From contig NZ_AP018365.1 of the NCBI RefSeq assembly GCF_016756395.1, positions 5,707,001 through 5,771,000 on the forward strand: a DNA stretch of 64,000 nucleotides. The letters are read 5' to 3'. Numbering within the stretch: position 1 is the first letter of the stretch; each line of letters starts with the position of its first letter. The notes beneath the pieces were generated by a model. The model was given only the letters and a program-made list of their open reading frames with translations, was not told the DNA's origin and did no database searches. The position numbers were made by a program, and so were the translations under genes. Below are positions 40,438 through 48,633 of this stretch, piece by piece. This stretch comes from Streptomyces sp. SN-593 (GTDB lineage: Bacteria; Actinomycetota; Actinomycetes; Streptomycetales; Streptomycetaceae).

Positions 40438-41652
40438 GTGGCAGCGGAGATCGTCAATCCCCGAAACGGCACGGACACCGCGGCGGCGGACGAAGAGTTC
40501 CCGATCGACCCGGTGTTCGCGCTGCACCGCGGCGGCAAGATGGCGGTCGCCGCCACCGTCCCGGTCCGCGACGCCGACGACCTGTCCCTCGCCTACACGC
40601 CCGGCGTCGCCGAGGTCTGCACGGCGATCGCCCAGCAGCCCGAGCTGGTGCACGACTACACCTGGAAGTCCCAGGTCGTCGCGGTGGTCACGGACGGCAC
40701 CGCGGTGCTCGGGCTGGGCGACATCGGGCCGGAGGCGTCGCTGCCGGTGATGGAGGGCAAGGCGATCCTCTTCAAGCAGTTCGGCGGGGTGGACGCGGTG
40801 CCGATCGCGCTGGACTGCACCGGCGTCGACGAGATCGTGGAGACCGTGGTGCGGCTCGCCCCGTCCTTCGGCGGGGTCAACCTGGAGGACATCTCCGCGC
40901 CGCGCTGCTTCGAGATCGAGCGGCGGCTGAAGGACGCGCTGGACATCCCGGTCTTCCACGACGACCAGCACGGCACCGCGGTGGTGACGCTCGCGGCGCT
41001 GCGCAACGCCGCCACGCTCACCGGGCGCACGCTCGGCCAGTTGCGGGCGGTCATCTCCGGGGCGGGGGCGGCCGGCGTCGCCATCGCGAAGATCCTCGTG
41101 GAGGCGGGCATCGGGGACGTGGCGGTCACCGACCGCAAGGGCGTGGTGCACGCGGGACGCGACGACCTCAACGAGGTGAAGCGCGAGCTGGCCTCGTATA
41201 CGAACAAGGCGGGGCTGACCGGTGGGCTCGCCGAGGCGCTGGAGGGCGCGGACGTCTTCATCGGCGTCTCGGGGGGCACGGTGCCGGAGGAGGCGGTGGC
41301 GCGGATGGCGGAGGGCTGCTTCGTCTTCGCGATGGCCAACCCGACGCCGGAGGTCCACCCGGAGGTGGCGCACCGGTACGCGGCGGTGGTGGCCACCGGG
41401 CGCAGCGACTTCCCGAACCAGATCAACAACGTGCTCGCCTTCCCCGGGATCTTCGCGGGCGCCATGCAGGTGCGGGCGTCGGCGATCACCGAGGGGATGA
41501 AGCTCGCGGCCGCGGAGGCGCTGGCGGCGGTGGTCGCGGGCGAGCTGTCCGCGGACCGGGTGATCCCGTCGCCCTTCGACCCGAGGGTGGCCCCGGCGGT
41601 CACCGCGGCGGTGGCGGCCGCGGCCCGCGCCGAGGGCGTCGCCCGCAGGTGA
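40438..41652 (+). CDS. NAD(P)-dependent malic enzyme (malate oxidoreductase)
   Basis: 404-residue short (bacterial) malic enzyme converting malate to pyruvate and carbon dioxide. Motifs: LSLAYTPGVAEVCTAI with the catalytic Tyr, PVMEGKAILFKQFGGVDAVP with the Lys, NLEDISAPRCFEIERRL and FHDDQHGTAVV with metal ligands, and the Rossmann loop VISGAGAAGVAIAKI. The Asp two positions into VAVTDRKG favours NAD over NADP, but this is only suggestive. The GTG start at 40438 has AAGGGG upstream. It supplies pyruvate or NAD(P)H during growth on organic acids or when storing lipids. Confidence 0.93.
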   Translation: MAAEIVNPRNGTDTAAADEEFPIDPVFALHRGGKMAVAATVPVRDADDLSLAYTPGVAEVCTAIAQQPELVHDYTWKSQVVAVVTDGTAVLGLGDIGPEASLPVMEGKAILFKQFGGVDAVPIALDCTGVDEIVETVVRLAPSFGGVNLEDISAPRCFEIERRLKDALDIPVFHDDQHGTAVVTLAALRNAATLTGRTLGQLRAVISGAGAAGVAIAKILVEAGIGDVAVTDRKGVVHAGRDDLNEVKRELASYTNKAGLTGGLAEALEGADVFIGVSGGTVPEEAVARMAEGCFVFAMANPTPEVHPEVAHRYAAVVATGRSDFPNQINNVLAFPGIFAGAMQVRASAITEGMKLAAAEALAAVVAGELSADRVIPSPFDPRVAPAVTAAVAAAARAEGVARR

Positions 41653-41659
41653 GCCCCGC

Positions 41660-41690
41660 CGGGCGCCGCAGCCCGCGCGGCCGGCGCCCG
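41660..41690 (+). terminator. Terminator hairpin after malic enzyme
   Basis: 9-base arms CGGGCGCCG (41660-41668) and CGGCGCCCG (41682-41690), about 8 bases past the stop. Confidence 0.6.
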
Positions 41691-41736
41691 ACGGGCCGCC
41701 CCGCCCGCCCCGAGGCGGGGTGCGCTGGGGGCGCGG

Positions 41737-41790
41737 TGCCGGGGGAGGGGACGGGGTGCCGGGGGAGGGGACGGGGTGCCGGGGGAGGGG
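41737..41790. repeat. 20-base tandem repeat (about 2.7 copies)
   Basis: Unit TGCCGGGGGAGGGGACGGGG starts at 41737, 41757 and 41777 (the last copy partial). It lies between malic enzyme and the MDR gene. It is G-rich on the plus strand, so G-quadruplex formation is possible. Confidence 0.8.
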
Positions 41791-41844
41791 CGCGCGGGGG
41801 AGGGGCCCTTCCGTACCGGTGGGTAGGTCGCCTAGGGTCGGGGG

Positions 41845-42807
41845 ATGTTTGCCGTGTATGCCGGGCGTATCGATGCGGAGCAGCCGCTGCGGGGGCTGGA
41901 GTCGGGCGAGCGGCCGGAGCCGCCGGACCGGGCCGGGTGGACGCGCGTGCGGGTGCGCGCCGCCACCCTCAACCACCACGACCTCTGGTCGCTGAGGGGC
42001 GTCGGCCTCCCCGAGGAGAACCTGCCGATGATCCTCGGCTGCGACGCCGCCGGCGTGGACGAGGACGGCAACGAGGTGGTGCTGCACTCGGTGATCGGCC
42101 AGACCGGCCACGGCGTCGGCCCGCGCGAGCGCCGTTCGCTGCTCACCGAGAAGTACCAGGGCACCTTCGCCGAGCTGACCTCCGTGCCGACCTGGAACCT
42201 GATCCCCAAGCCGCCCGAGCTCTCCTTCGAGGAGGCGGCCTGCCTGCCCACCGCGTGGCTGACCGCCTACCGGATGCTCTTCACCAACGCCGGGGTCCGT
42301 CCGGGCGACTCGGTGCTCGTGCAGGGCGCGGGCGGCGGCGTGTCCACCGCCGCGATCGTGCTGGCCAAGGCGGCCGGCCTGCGCGTCTACACCACCAGCC
42401 GCAGCCCCGCCAAGCGCGCCAGGGCCCAGGGGTTGGGCGCCCACGGCGCGTTCGAGCCGGGCGCGCGGCTGCCGGAGCGGGTGGACGCGGTGATCGAGAC
42501 GGTCGGCGCGGCCACCTGGTCGCACTCGGTGAAGTCGCTGCGCCCCGGCGGCACCCTGGTGATCTCGGGGGCCACCAGCGGCGCCAACCCGCCCGCGACC
42601 GAACTCAACCGGATCTTCTTCCTGGAGCTGAAGGTCGTCGGGTCCACGATGGGCACCAAGGACGAGTTGGAGGACCTGCTCGCCTTCTGCGTGGCGACGG
42701 GGGTCCGCCCGGTGATCGACTCGGTGCTGCCGATGGACCGGGCCCGCGAGGGCTTCGAACGCCTCGCGGAGGGCGAGGCGTTCGGCAAGGTGGTGCTCAC
42801 GACGTAG
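41845..42807 (+). CDS. Zinc-binding-dehydrogenase-type MDR oxidoreductase (quinone oxidoreductase-like)
   Basis: 320-residue member of the medium-chain dehydrogenase/reductase superfamily. The GroES-like domain shows ATLNHHDLWSLRGVGLPEEN and LGCDAAGVDEDG. The cofactor domain has VLVQGAGGGVSTAAIVLAKA, an Ala/Gly-rich loop of the NADPH type, and DAVIETVGAATWSHSV. Catalytic zinc ligands of alcohol dehydrogenases are not evident, so an NADPH:quinone or enone reductase activity is more likely. ATG 41845 follows the tandem repeat. Its last 11 bases overlap the convergent PadR gene. Confidence 0.87.
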   Translation: MFAVYAGRIDAEQPLRGLESGERPEPPDRAGWTRVRVRAATLNHHDLWSLRGVGLPEENLPMILGCDAAGVDEDGNEVVLHSVIGQTGHGVGPRERRSLLTEKYQGTFAELTSVPTWNLIPKPPELSFEEAACLPTAWLTAYRMLFTNAGVRPGDSVLVQGAGGGVSTAAIVLAKAAGLRVYTTSRSPAKRARAQGLGAHGAFEPGARLPERVDAVIETVGAATWSHSVKSLRPGGTLVISGATSGANPPATELNRIFFLELKVVGSTMGTKDELEDLLAFCVATGVRPVIDSVLPMDRAREGFERLAEGEAFGKVVLTT

Positions 42808-43861
42808 GCCCACGGCCGTGCAGCGCGGCGGTGATGTGCGCCGCCGCGGTGGACAGGTGGCGGCGCACCTCGCGGAGCTGCTCGTCGGTGACGCCGTGGT
42901 CGCGCGCGGTGTCGCGGACGGTGTCGCGGAAGCGGTCCAGCAGCCGTTCGAGGTCGCGGCGCGGGTCGTCCGAGGGCGGCAGGTCGTCGTCGGCGTCGTG
43001 GGTGTCGTCGGTCCGGGCGGTCGCGTCGGCCCGGGCGCCCGTGTCGGCCCGGGCGGCCGCGTCGTCCCCGGTGTCTCCGCCGCCGGGCGCCGCCGTCGCG
43101 GAGCCCGGGCCGGCCCCGGGCGCCCCGGACCGGCCGGAGCCGGCCGTCGGCTGCCCGAACCGGCCCAGCTCGCGCGTGAGTGCGGCCAGGCCCTCGCGCA
43201 GCCCGCTCTGCCAGTCGCCGCCCTTGGCGTGCGACTGCACCTGATCCTGCACCTGCCGGGCGATCCGCTGCATCTCGTCCCGCGCGGAGTCCAGCGCGTC
43301 GCGCGTGGCCTCGCGGGCGGCGTCGTGGGCCGCCTTGGCCTGGCGGCGGGCGTCGCGTGCCTCCTCCTTGGCGCGGCGGCTCTCCTCCTTCGCCCGCCTG
43401 GTCTGCTCCTTCCACTGCCGCTGCGCGTCGTCCGCGCCGGGCCGGCCCGCGCCCTTGTGGTCGCCGGCGTGCGAGCGGGTCTGCTGCGCCGCGGCGCGCA
43501 CCTCGCGCCGCAGGTCGCCTGCGGCGCCCCGGACGTCCTCGCGGATCTCCGCGGCCAGCGAGGAGACCGACTCGCGGATCTCGGCCTCCAGCCCGGCGAT
43601 CTCCTCGGCGCGGGAGGCGAGTTCGGCCCGGCCGTCGGCGGTCAGCGCGTAGACCTTGCGGCCGCCCTCGGTGGAGTGGGTGACCAGGCCCTCCTGCTCC
43701 AGCTTGGCCAGCCGCGGGTAGACGGTGCCGGCGGACGGTGCGTACAGGCCGTGGAAGCGCTCCTCCAGCAGGCGGATCACCTCGTAGCCGTGCCGCGGGG
43801 ACTCGTCGAGCAGCTTCAGCAGGTACAGGCGCAGCCGGCCGTGGGCGAAGACGGGTGCCAT
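42797..43861 (-). CDS. PadR-family regulator with a long charged coiled-coil extension
   Basis: 354 residues, about three times the usual PadR length. Residues 1-80 are a normal PadR winged helix (LRLYLLKLLDESPRHGYEVI, then LYAPSAGTVYPRLAKLEQEG). Residues about 80-230 form a long charged helix rich in Arg, Glu, Lys and Ala (REVRAAAQQTRSHA and an RRAKEE-type repeat), probably a coiled coil. A Gly/Ala/Asp-rich linker and a final helical block (DDPRRDLERLLDRFRDTVRD) complete it. It follows DUF4097 by one base. A strong dyad before that gene is its likely operator, giving autorepression of the pair. Confidence 0.88.
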   Translation of the reverse strand: MAPVFAHGRLRLYLLKLLDESPRHGYEVIRLLEERFHGLYAPSAGTVYPRLAKLEQEGLVTHSTEGGRKVYALTADGRAELASRAEEIAGLEAEIRESVSSLAAEIREDVRGAAGDLRREVRAAAQQTRSHAGDHKGAGRPGADDAQRQWKEQTRRAKEESRRAKEEARDARRQAKAAHDAAREATRDALDSARDEMQRIARQVQDQVQSHAKGGDWQSGLREGLAALTRELGRFGQPTAGSGRSGAPGAGPGSATAAPGGGDTGDDAAARADTGARADATARTDDTHDADDDLPPSDDPRRDLERLLDRFRDTVRDTARDHGVTDEQLREVRRHLSTAAAHITAALHGRGPTS

Positions 43862-43862
43862 G

Positions 43863-44756
43863 TCAGAGGTCCTTCCGCAGCGAGGGGGCGTCGCCTTCCG
43901 GGCCGCCGGTGCCGTCCGGCCCGGACGGTCCCGCCGGGTCGTCCACCGGCGGGCGGCGCAGCAGCGCCAGCGACCCGGACACCGTGGTCGCCTTCAGTTG
44001 CGCGGTGCCGCGGCCGATCGTCCCGGTGATGCGCTTGGCGCCCCAACCGCCGGACACGCGCAGCTCGTCGAAGGCGCAGAAGACGTTGCCGCTGGTGGTG
44101 TTGGCGTCGACCTCGGCGTCCCCCGGTTCGGGGATGCGCAGCGCGATCTCGCCGGAGACCGTGGTCAGCCGTACCCGGCCGCCGGTCGACGGGTCCAGGT
44201 CGAGCACGATGTTGCCGCTCACCGTGTCGGCCCGCACCTCGCGGCCGGCGCCGTCGACCACGGTCAGGTTGCCGGAGACGGTGCTGAACCGCAGGTCGCC
44301 CGAGAGGCACTGCGCCTCGACGTTGCCGCCGACGGTGTGCGCCTTCACCGGGCCGCTCAGGCCGACCAGCGTCGCGTCGCCGTTGACCCCCTGCACCGAG
44401 GTGGCGCCGCTGATCCCGGAGACCACCGCGTTCGCGCCGACCACGCCGACCTCGACCCGGGTCTCCTGCGGCACCGCGAGCGAGATCTCGGCGTGCCGCG
44501 ACCAGCTCCGGCGGTCCCACCACTTGGTGAAGCCCTTCCACTCCAGGTCGTCGTAGCCGACGCTGAGCGTGCCGTCCTCCAGCCGGACCTTCAGGGGCGG
44601 GCCGTCCAGTTCGGTGATCTCCACGCGGGCCGGGCCGTCGTCGGCGCCGACCACGTTGACCGCCCCGTTGACGATCCGGACCCTCAGTGTGTCGATCCGC
44701 TCGTCGAAGACGAACTTCTCCGGTCCGGCGACGTGCCGCCCCGACGTGCCGCTCAT
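43863..44756 (-). CDS. DUF4097-family beta-helix protein
   Basis: 297 residues from ATG 44756. Residues about 100-270 form the repetitive beta-roll of DUF4097, with recurring V-S-G-N/D turns every 20-25 residues (ANAVVSGISG, LRFSTVSGNLTVV, VRADTVSGNIVLDL, VRLTTVSGEIAL, VDANTTSGNVFCAF, LKATTVSGSLALL). The N-terminal region has LRVRIVNGAVNVVGADDGPA. There is no signal peptide. In many bacteria DUF4097 proteins are co-encoded with PadR regulators and linked to envelope stress, but the function is unknown. It is the first gene of the two-gene unit with padR; the gap is one base. Confidence 0.88.
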   Translation of the reverse strand: MSGTSGRHVAGPEKFVFDERIDTLRVRIVNGAVNVVGADDGPARVEITELDGPPLKVRLEDGTLSVGYDDLEWKGFTKWWDRRSWSRHAEISLAVPQETRVEVGVVGANAVVSGISGATSVQGVNGDATLVGLSGPVKAHTVGGNVEAQCLSGDLRFSTVSGNLTVVDGAGREVRADTVSGNIVLDLDPSTGGRVRLTTVSGEIALRIPEPGDAEVDANTTSGNVFCAFDELRVSGGWGAKRITGTIGRGTAQLKATTVSGSLALLRRPPVDDPAGPSGPDGTGGPEGDAPSLRKDL

Positions 44757-44790
44757 CGTTGCCCCTCCTCGGGTGCCCGGCCAACGCAAC

Positions 44791-44822
44791 ATATCGCGTC
44801 TTCCGAAAGACACGATATATCG
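44791..44822. promoter_or_regulatory. PadR operator candidate upstream of DUF4097-padR
   Basis: Arms ATATCGCGTCTT (44791-44802) and AAGACACGATAT (44807-44818) form a dyad with one mismatch around CCGA. It overlaps a second perfect palindrome, CGATATATCG (44813-44822). It starts 35 bases before the DUF4097 ATG and is strikingly AT-rich for this genome. Confidence 0.8.
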
Positions 44823-44867
44823 CGTGAGGCGCAAGTCAAGCGGTCGCGCGCGGGAACCCCCGGCCGG

Positions 44868-45050
44868 CTACGCGTCGTCCTCCTCGTCGTCGAGGCGGGC
44901 CAGCCAGGTGGCCAGCCGTTCGACCGGGACCTCGAACTCGGGGTTGAGGTCGACGAACTCGCGCAGCCGGTCGGCCAGCCACTCCAGGGTCACCTCCTCC
45001 TCGCCGCGCCGGTCTGCCAGCTCCTCGATACCGCGGTCGGTGAAGTACAA
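44868..45050 (-). CDS. DUF6104-family small acidic protein
   Basis: 60-residue acidic protein from TTG 45050 with GGAG upstream. It begins MYFTDRGIEELADRR and ends LATWLARLDDEEDDA; the middle (TLEWLADRLREFVDLNPEFE) is predicted helical. This matches a short family widespread in streptomycetes (DUF6104) of unknown function. The rare TTG start and small size make it easy to miss. It lies just outside the accessory locus and so probably marks its left core boundary. Confidence 0.82.
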   Translation of the reverse strand: MYFTDRGIEELADRRGEEEVTLEWLADRLREFVDLNPEFEVPVERLATWLARLDDEEDDA

Positions 45051-45482
45051 GATCTGCTCCGGAACAGGGGTGGGACGGGTGACGGAAGGGCGGGGAAGGC
45101 GCGCGGGGCGCCGGGACGGCGTGTCGCCGGGCGGGCCGGGGACCGGCGCCGCGGGGCCCGCGCACCATCAAGGATAGGCAGTGTCCGGGAAGGACCCCAC
45201 GCAGGTCGGGTGGGCGATAACCTTCCTTGCACGACCCGGCAGTGGGGGGAATGAGCGCGTGCGGACGTCGGCGACCGGCCAGAAGGCGGCGGCATGCGGC
45301 GCGGCGAGCGCCACGGCCCGGCCCCGCGGGTGCGCGGCCGGCGTACGGGCCGGCACGGCCGCGGGGCGCGCGGCCGCCGTGCGGGCCGGAGCGGACGGGT
45401 GGTCCGGGGCTGCGGTACGCACCCGCGCGGCTGTGCGATTCCGCGCCGCCGCGTGCGCCGACGGCCCGGCAAGGGGCGCACG
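45051..45482. other. Promoter region of the VMAP/FxSxx locus
   Basis: 432 bases with only low-complexity Ala/Arg/Gly-coding frames, so no gene is called. It separates the leftward DUF6104 gene from the rightward locus and must contain the locus promoter. I could not identify a clear -35/-10 pair, dyad or known operator. Confidence 0.45.
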
Positions 45483-47567
45483 GTGACGTCCGGGGGCGCA
45501 TCGGAGCAGCTCGCCCAGGCCGCCGAGATCCTCGTCCCGCTCGCCGAGGAGGCCACCGTACGCATTCACGGCGCGGAGGCCGGGAATCCTCTCCTGGGCA
45601 GCGGCTTCTTCGTCGCACCCAACTGGGTGCTCACCTGTGCCCACGTCGCGAGGGCCGAAGGGGAGGTGACACTCGTGGGCGCGCCCCGCAAGGAAGTGCG
45701 CGTCGGCTACCGCGACCAGCTCCTCGCGGGCGTCGTCGAGTGGGCCCAGCCCTCCGGTCCCGGCGGCATCCCCGGCCAGAGCCAGGGCAACGACCCCGGC
45801 TACGGCGCCGGCTCCGCCGGCCAGGGCGGCGCGGCCCGCGGCCCCGGCGGCTGGGCGGCCCCCGACCTGGCCCTCATCCGCCTGGTCGACCCGCTCGAAC
45901 ACCCCTGCGTGTGGCTCACCGAGCGCACCGCCAAGGGATACACCACCAACCCGGTCGCCTACTTCGGCTGGCTGCCGCTCGGCGGCGTCCTCATGCCGTA
46001 CAGCGGGCGGTGCGTGATCAGCGGCCAGCTCGGGGTCGGCGGGGGCGGGCTGCTGCGGCTGAGCAACGACGACGAGATGCCCCAGGGACTGTCCGGCGGG
46101 CCCGTGGTGGACCTGGTGCGCGGCGAGGTGATCGGCGTGCTCCAGGCCCGCCGGGCCGAGCGGGACGGCGGACTGGCCGTCAGCATCCAGCAGTTACGCC
46201 TGCTGCCGACGGCCGAGAACCCGGCCGACGACCTCTACCACCGGGTGATGACCGCCCACGACCTCTACCACGCCGACCACCACCGGTTCCTGCTCAACCG
46301 GGACTTCTACGGCTGGACCGAGGCCCACAGCGAGATCGGCGCCGCCGCCGGGCGCGCCCTGACCCCCGGCCGCCGCACCGCCCTGCTCGGCCTGCTCGCC
46401 CAGCTCCCCCCGCCCTCCGGCGCCCGCGCGCTCGGCGACGTCGTCACCGAGGTGCGCGGCGGCGCCGGCCAGGGCTTCGCGGTCGCCCCGCGCGCCTGGC
46501 GCGACGGCCTCGGCCTGCTCTACGACCTGCGGCGCGGCTCCGAGCTGGAGGCGGTGCTGCGCTACGCCGTGCTCGCCGCCACCGCCGAACACCCGCGGCC
46601 GGCACAGGAGTCCCACGAGCGGGAGCTGTGGGAGTGGGCCCAGTCCACCGCGGCCGACCAGGGCCTGAGCATGCTCTTCCGCAACTCCCTGATAGGGGAG
46701 CGGATGTCGCGGCTGCGGGCCCGGCACGCCGTGGTGCCGCCGCAGGCCGGCCTGGAGCCGGGCCTGCGGGCCCGCGGCGAGGCCCAGTTGGAGATCATCC
46801 CGCGCGGCTGGGAGCCGGACCGCTTCGACTGGCGGGTCACGGTCTCCCCGGAGAGCGGCGAAGTCGACTGCGTGCACGAGGACTTCCGCGGCACCGCGGT
46901 CGCCGACCTGCCCGCGCGGCTGGCCGCGCCGCTCGCCGAGGCGTTCCGCCGCTGCGACGAGCCGGGCTACGTCGCCGCGCTCCAACTGGCCGTGCCCGGC
47001 TCGCTGATGGCCTTCGCCGCCGACACCTGGCGGCTCGACCCGGACGGCGGCACGCTCGGCGCGCTGCGCCCGGTGGTGGTCCGCCGTACCGACCCGCCGC
47101 CGGACACCGACCCGGCCGTCGCCGAGGAACGGCTCAGCCGGTGGCGGACCCTGCACCGCCTGCAACCCGCCGCCGAGGTGCTCGACTGCGAGGACTCCCA
47201 GGCCCAGCCGCTCCCGGAGGACGCCGAACTACGCGCCCGGCCACGGGAGATGCTGCCCGTGCTGTGCCGCAGCAGCGGCGCCGCCCCCGAGGCGCTGCAC
47301 CGGCTGCTGCGCTGCGGCTACTCCGTGGCGCTGTGGCGGCGCGACCCGATCGAGCCCCGGCAGGTCTGCTCCGACCTCCACCGCGGCGTGCCGCAGGCCG
47401 TCCTGGCCGCCCGCACGGCCGCCGGACTGCCCGCCCAACTGGCCTCCCTGCGCGCCGCCGTCGCCGAAGGGGTGCCGGAGACCTTCTGGTCGGGCGCCCT
47501 CGCGCTGCTCTACGACGATCCCACCCGACCCCTTCCAGGAACCGACGAGCTGCTGGAGACTCCATGA
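45483..47567 (+). CDS. Trypsin-like peptidase, VMAP-type component of a vWA-MoxR conflict system
   Basis: 694 residues. The N-terminal trypsin-like domain (about 20-235) has the catalytic triad in place: His54 in LTCAHVARA, Asp128 in APDLALIRL, Ser204 in GLSGGPVV. A helical middle region (about 250-420, with LYHADHHRFLLNRDFYGWTE) and a C-terminal region (about 430-690) resemble the VMAP parts described for vWA-MoxR-associated proteins. That homology is judged by context and general pattern only. Codon 238 is TTA (46194-46196), the rare Leu codon read by the bldA tRNA, so expression may be developmentally gated. The GTG start at 45483 is chosen because the upstream frame is Arg-rich shadow. 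It is the first gene of the locus. Confidence 0.82.
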   Translation: MTSGGASEQLAQAAEILVPLAEEATVRIHGAEAGNPLLGSGFFVAPNWVLTCAHVARAEGEVTLVGAPRKEVRVGYRDQLLAGVVEWAQPSGPGGIPGQSQGNDPGYGAGSAGQGGAARGPGGWAAPDLALIRLVDPLEHPCVWLTERTAKGYTTNPVAYFGWLPLGGVLMPYSGRCVISGQLGVGGGGLLRLSNDDEMPQGLSGGPVVDLVRGEVIGVLQARRAERDGGLAVSIQQLRLLPTAENPADDLYHRVMTAHDLYHADHHRFLLNRDFYGWTEAHSEIGAAAGRALTPGRRTALLGLLAQLPPPSGARALGDVVTEVRGGAGQGFAVAPRAWRDGLGLLYDLRRGSELEAVLRYAVLAATAEHPRPAQESHERELWEWAQSTAADQGLSMLFRNSLIGERMSRLRARHAVVPPQAGLEPGLRARGEAQLEIIPRGWEPDRFDWRVTVSPESGEVDCVHEDFRGTAVADLPARLAAPLAEAFRRCDEPGYVAALQLAVPGSLMAFAADTWRLDPDGGTLGALRPVVVRRTDPPPDTDPAVAEERLSRWRTLHRLQPAAEVLDCEDSQAQPLPEDAELRARPREMLPVLCRSSGAAPEALHRLLRCGYSVALWRRDPIEPRQVCSDLHRGVPQAVLAARTAAGLPAQLASLRAAVAEGVPETFWSGALALLYDDPTRPLPGTDELLETP

Positions 47568-47603
47568 CGAACACCGACGCCCGGGATCGACGGGGGTACC
47601 GCG

Positions 47604-48626
47604 ATGAGTGACGTGACCGGTTCCGGCGCCCCCGGCGAGTGGCTCATCTACCGCGGCACCGGCGAACCGCACACCGGCATGGACAGCCTGCCGGAGCCGC
47701 CGCCCTGGCGGGACTTCGACGGCGGCCCGCTGGTCGGACCCGGCCCGGGCCCGGACAGCTCCTCGGCGCGGCGGCTGGGCGCGTACCGGCACATGGCCGA
47801 GCTGCACCGCCCCAGCCCGGAGGAGCTGGAGATGGTCAACGCGGCGCTCTACCTGCGCCGCCCGCTGCTGGTCACCGGCAGTCCCGGCGCCGGCAAGAGC
47901 ACCCTCGCGCACGCGGTCGCCTACGAACTCGGGCTGGGCAGAGTGCTGCACTGGCCGATCGTCAGCCGCAGCACCCTCCAGGACGGGCTCTACCGCTACG
48001 ACGCGATCGCCCGGCTCCAGGACACCCAGATCGCCGCGAACTCCGGCACCGTGCCGCCCGGCGGCATCGGCAGCTACATCCGGCTCGGCCCGCTGGGCAC
48101 CGCGCTGCTGCCCACCGCGCAGCCGCGCGTGCTGCTCGTCGACGAGCTGGACAAGAGCGACATCGACCTGCCCAACGACCTGCTGAACGTGATGGAGGAG
48201 GGCGAGTTCGGCATCCCGGAGCTGGAGCGGCTGGCCGAACGCGAGCCGCAGGTCGACGTGTTGACCGACGACGGCAGCCGGGTGACGCTGCGTGAGGGCA
48301 GGGTGCGCTGCCGGGCCTTCCCGTTCGTCATCCTGACCAGCAACGGGGAGCGGGACTTCCCGCCGCCGCTGCTGCGCCGCTGCATCCACCTGGAGCTGGG
48401 CCGCCCCGACCACGAACGGCTCTCGACCGTGGTGCGCGCCCACCTCGGCGACGAGGCGGCGACCGTCGGAGACGACCTGGTGCAGCGCTTCCTGGAGCGC
48501 TCGCGCAACGAACTGCTCGCCACCGACCAGCTCCTGAACGCCATATACCTCACCCACCACGCCGCGCCGCCGTCCCGCGCGCGGCTCGCGGACATGCTCA
48601 TCCAGCGGCTCGACAGGCCAAGGTGA
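47604..48626 (+). CDS. MoxR-type AAA+ ATPase
   Basis: 340-residue AAA+ ATPase. Walker A is GSPGAGKST (92-100), Walker B VLLVDELDKS (from 176), then LLNVMEEGEFGIPELERLAE and a sensor-1-like FVILTSNGERDFPPPLLRRC with the Arg finger. In the predicted ternary system this ATPase couples NTP hydrolysis to the vWA and VMAP partners. ATG 47604 lies inside a 15-codon ORF (47564-47611). That ORF starts at the upstream stop (ATGA) and probably only relays ribosomes from the peptidase gene. The ATPase gene ends 7 bases before the vWA gene. Confidence 0.88.
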   Translation: MSDVTGSGAPGEWLIYRGTGEPHTGMDSLPEPPPWRDFDGGPLVGPGPGPDSSSARRLGAYRHMAELHRPSPEELEMVNAALYLRRPLLVTGSPGAGKSTLAHAVAYELGLGRVLHWPIVSRSTLQDGLYRYDAIARLQDTQIAANSGTVPPGGIGSYIRLGPLGTALLPTAQPRVLLVDELDKSDIDLPNDLLNVMEEGEFGIPELERLAEREPQVDVLTDDGSRVTLREGRVRCRAFPFVILTSNGERDFPPPLLRRCIHLELGRPDHERLSTVVRAHLGDEAATVGDDLVQRFLERSRNELLATDQLLNAIYLTHHAAPPSRARLADMLIQRLDRPR

Positions 48627-48633
48627 GGCGGCT

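Noticed and set aside
45181..45486. 101-residue ORF before the VMAP gene
   Set aside because: Ala/Arg/Gly low-complexity translation with no ribosome site; treated as promoter region.
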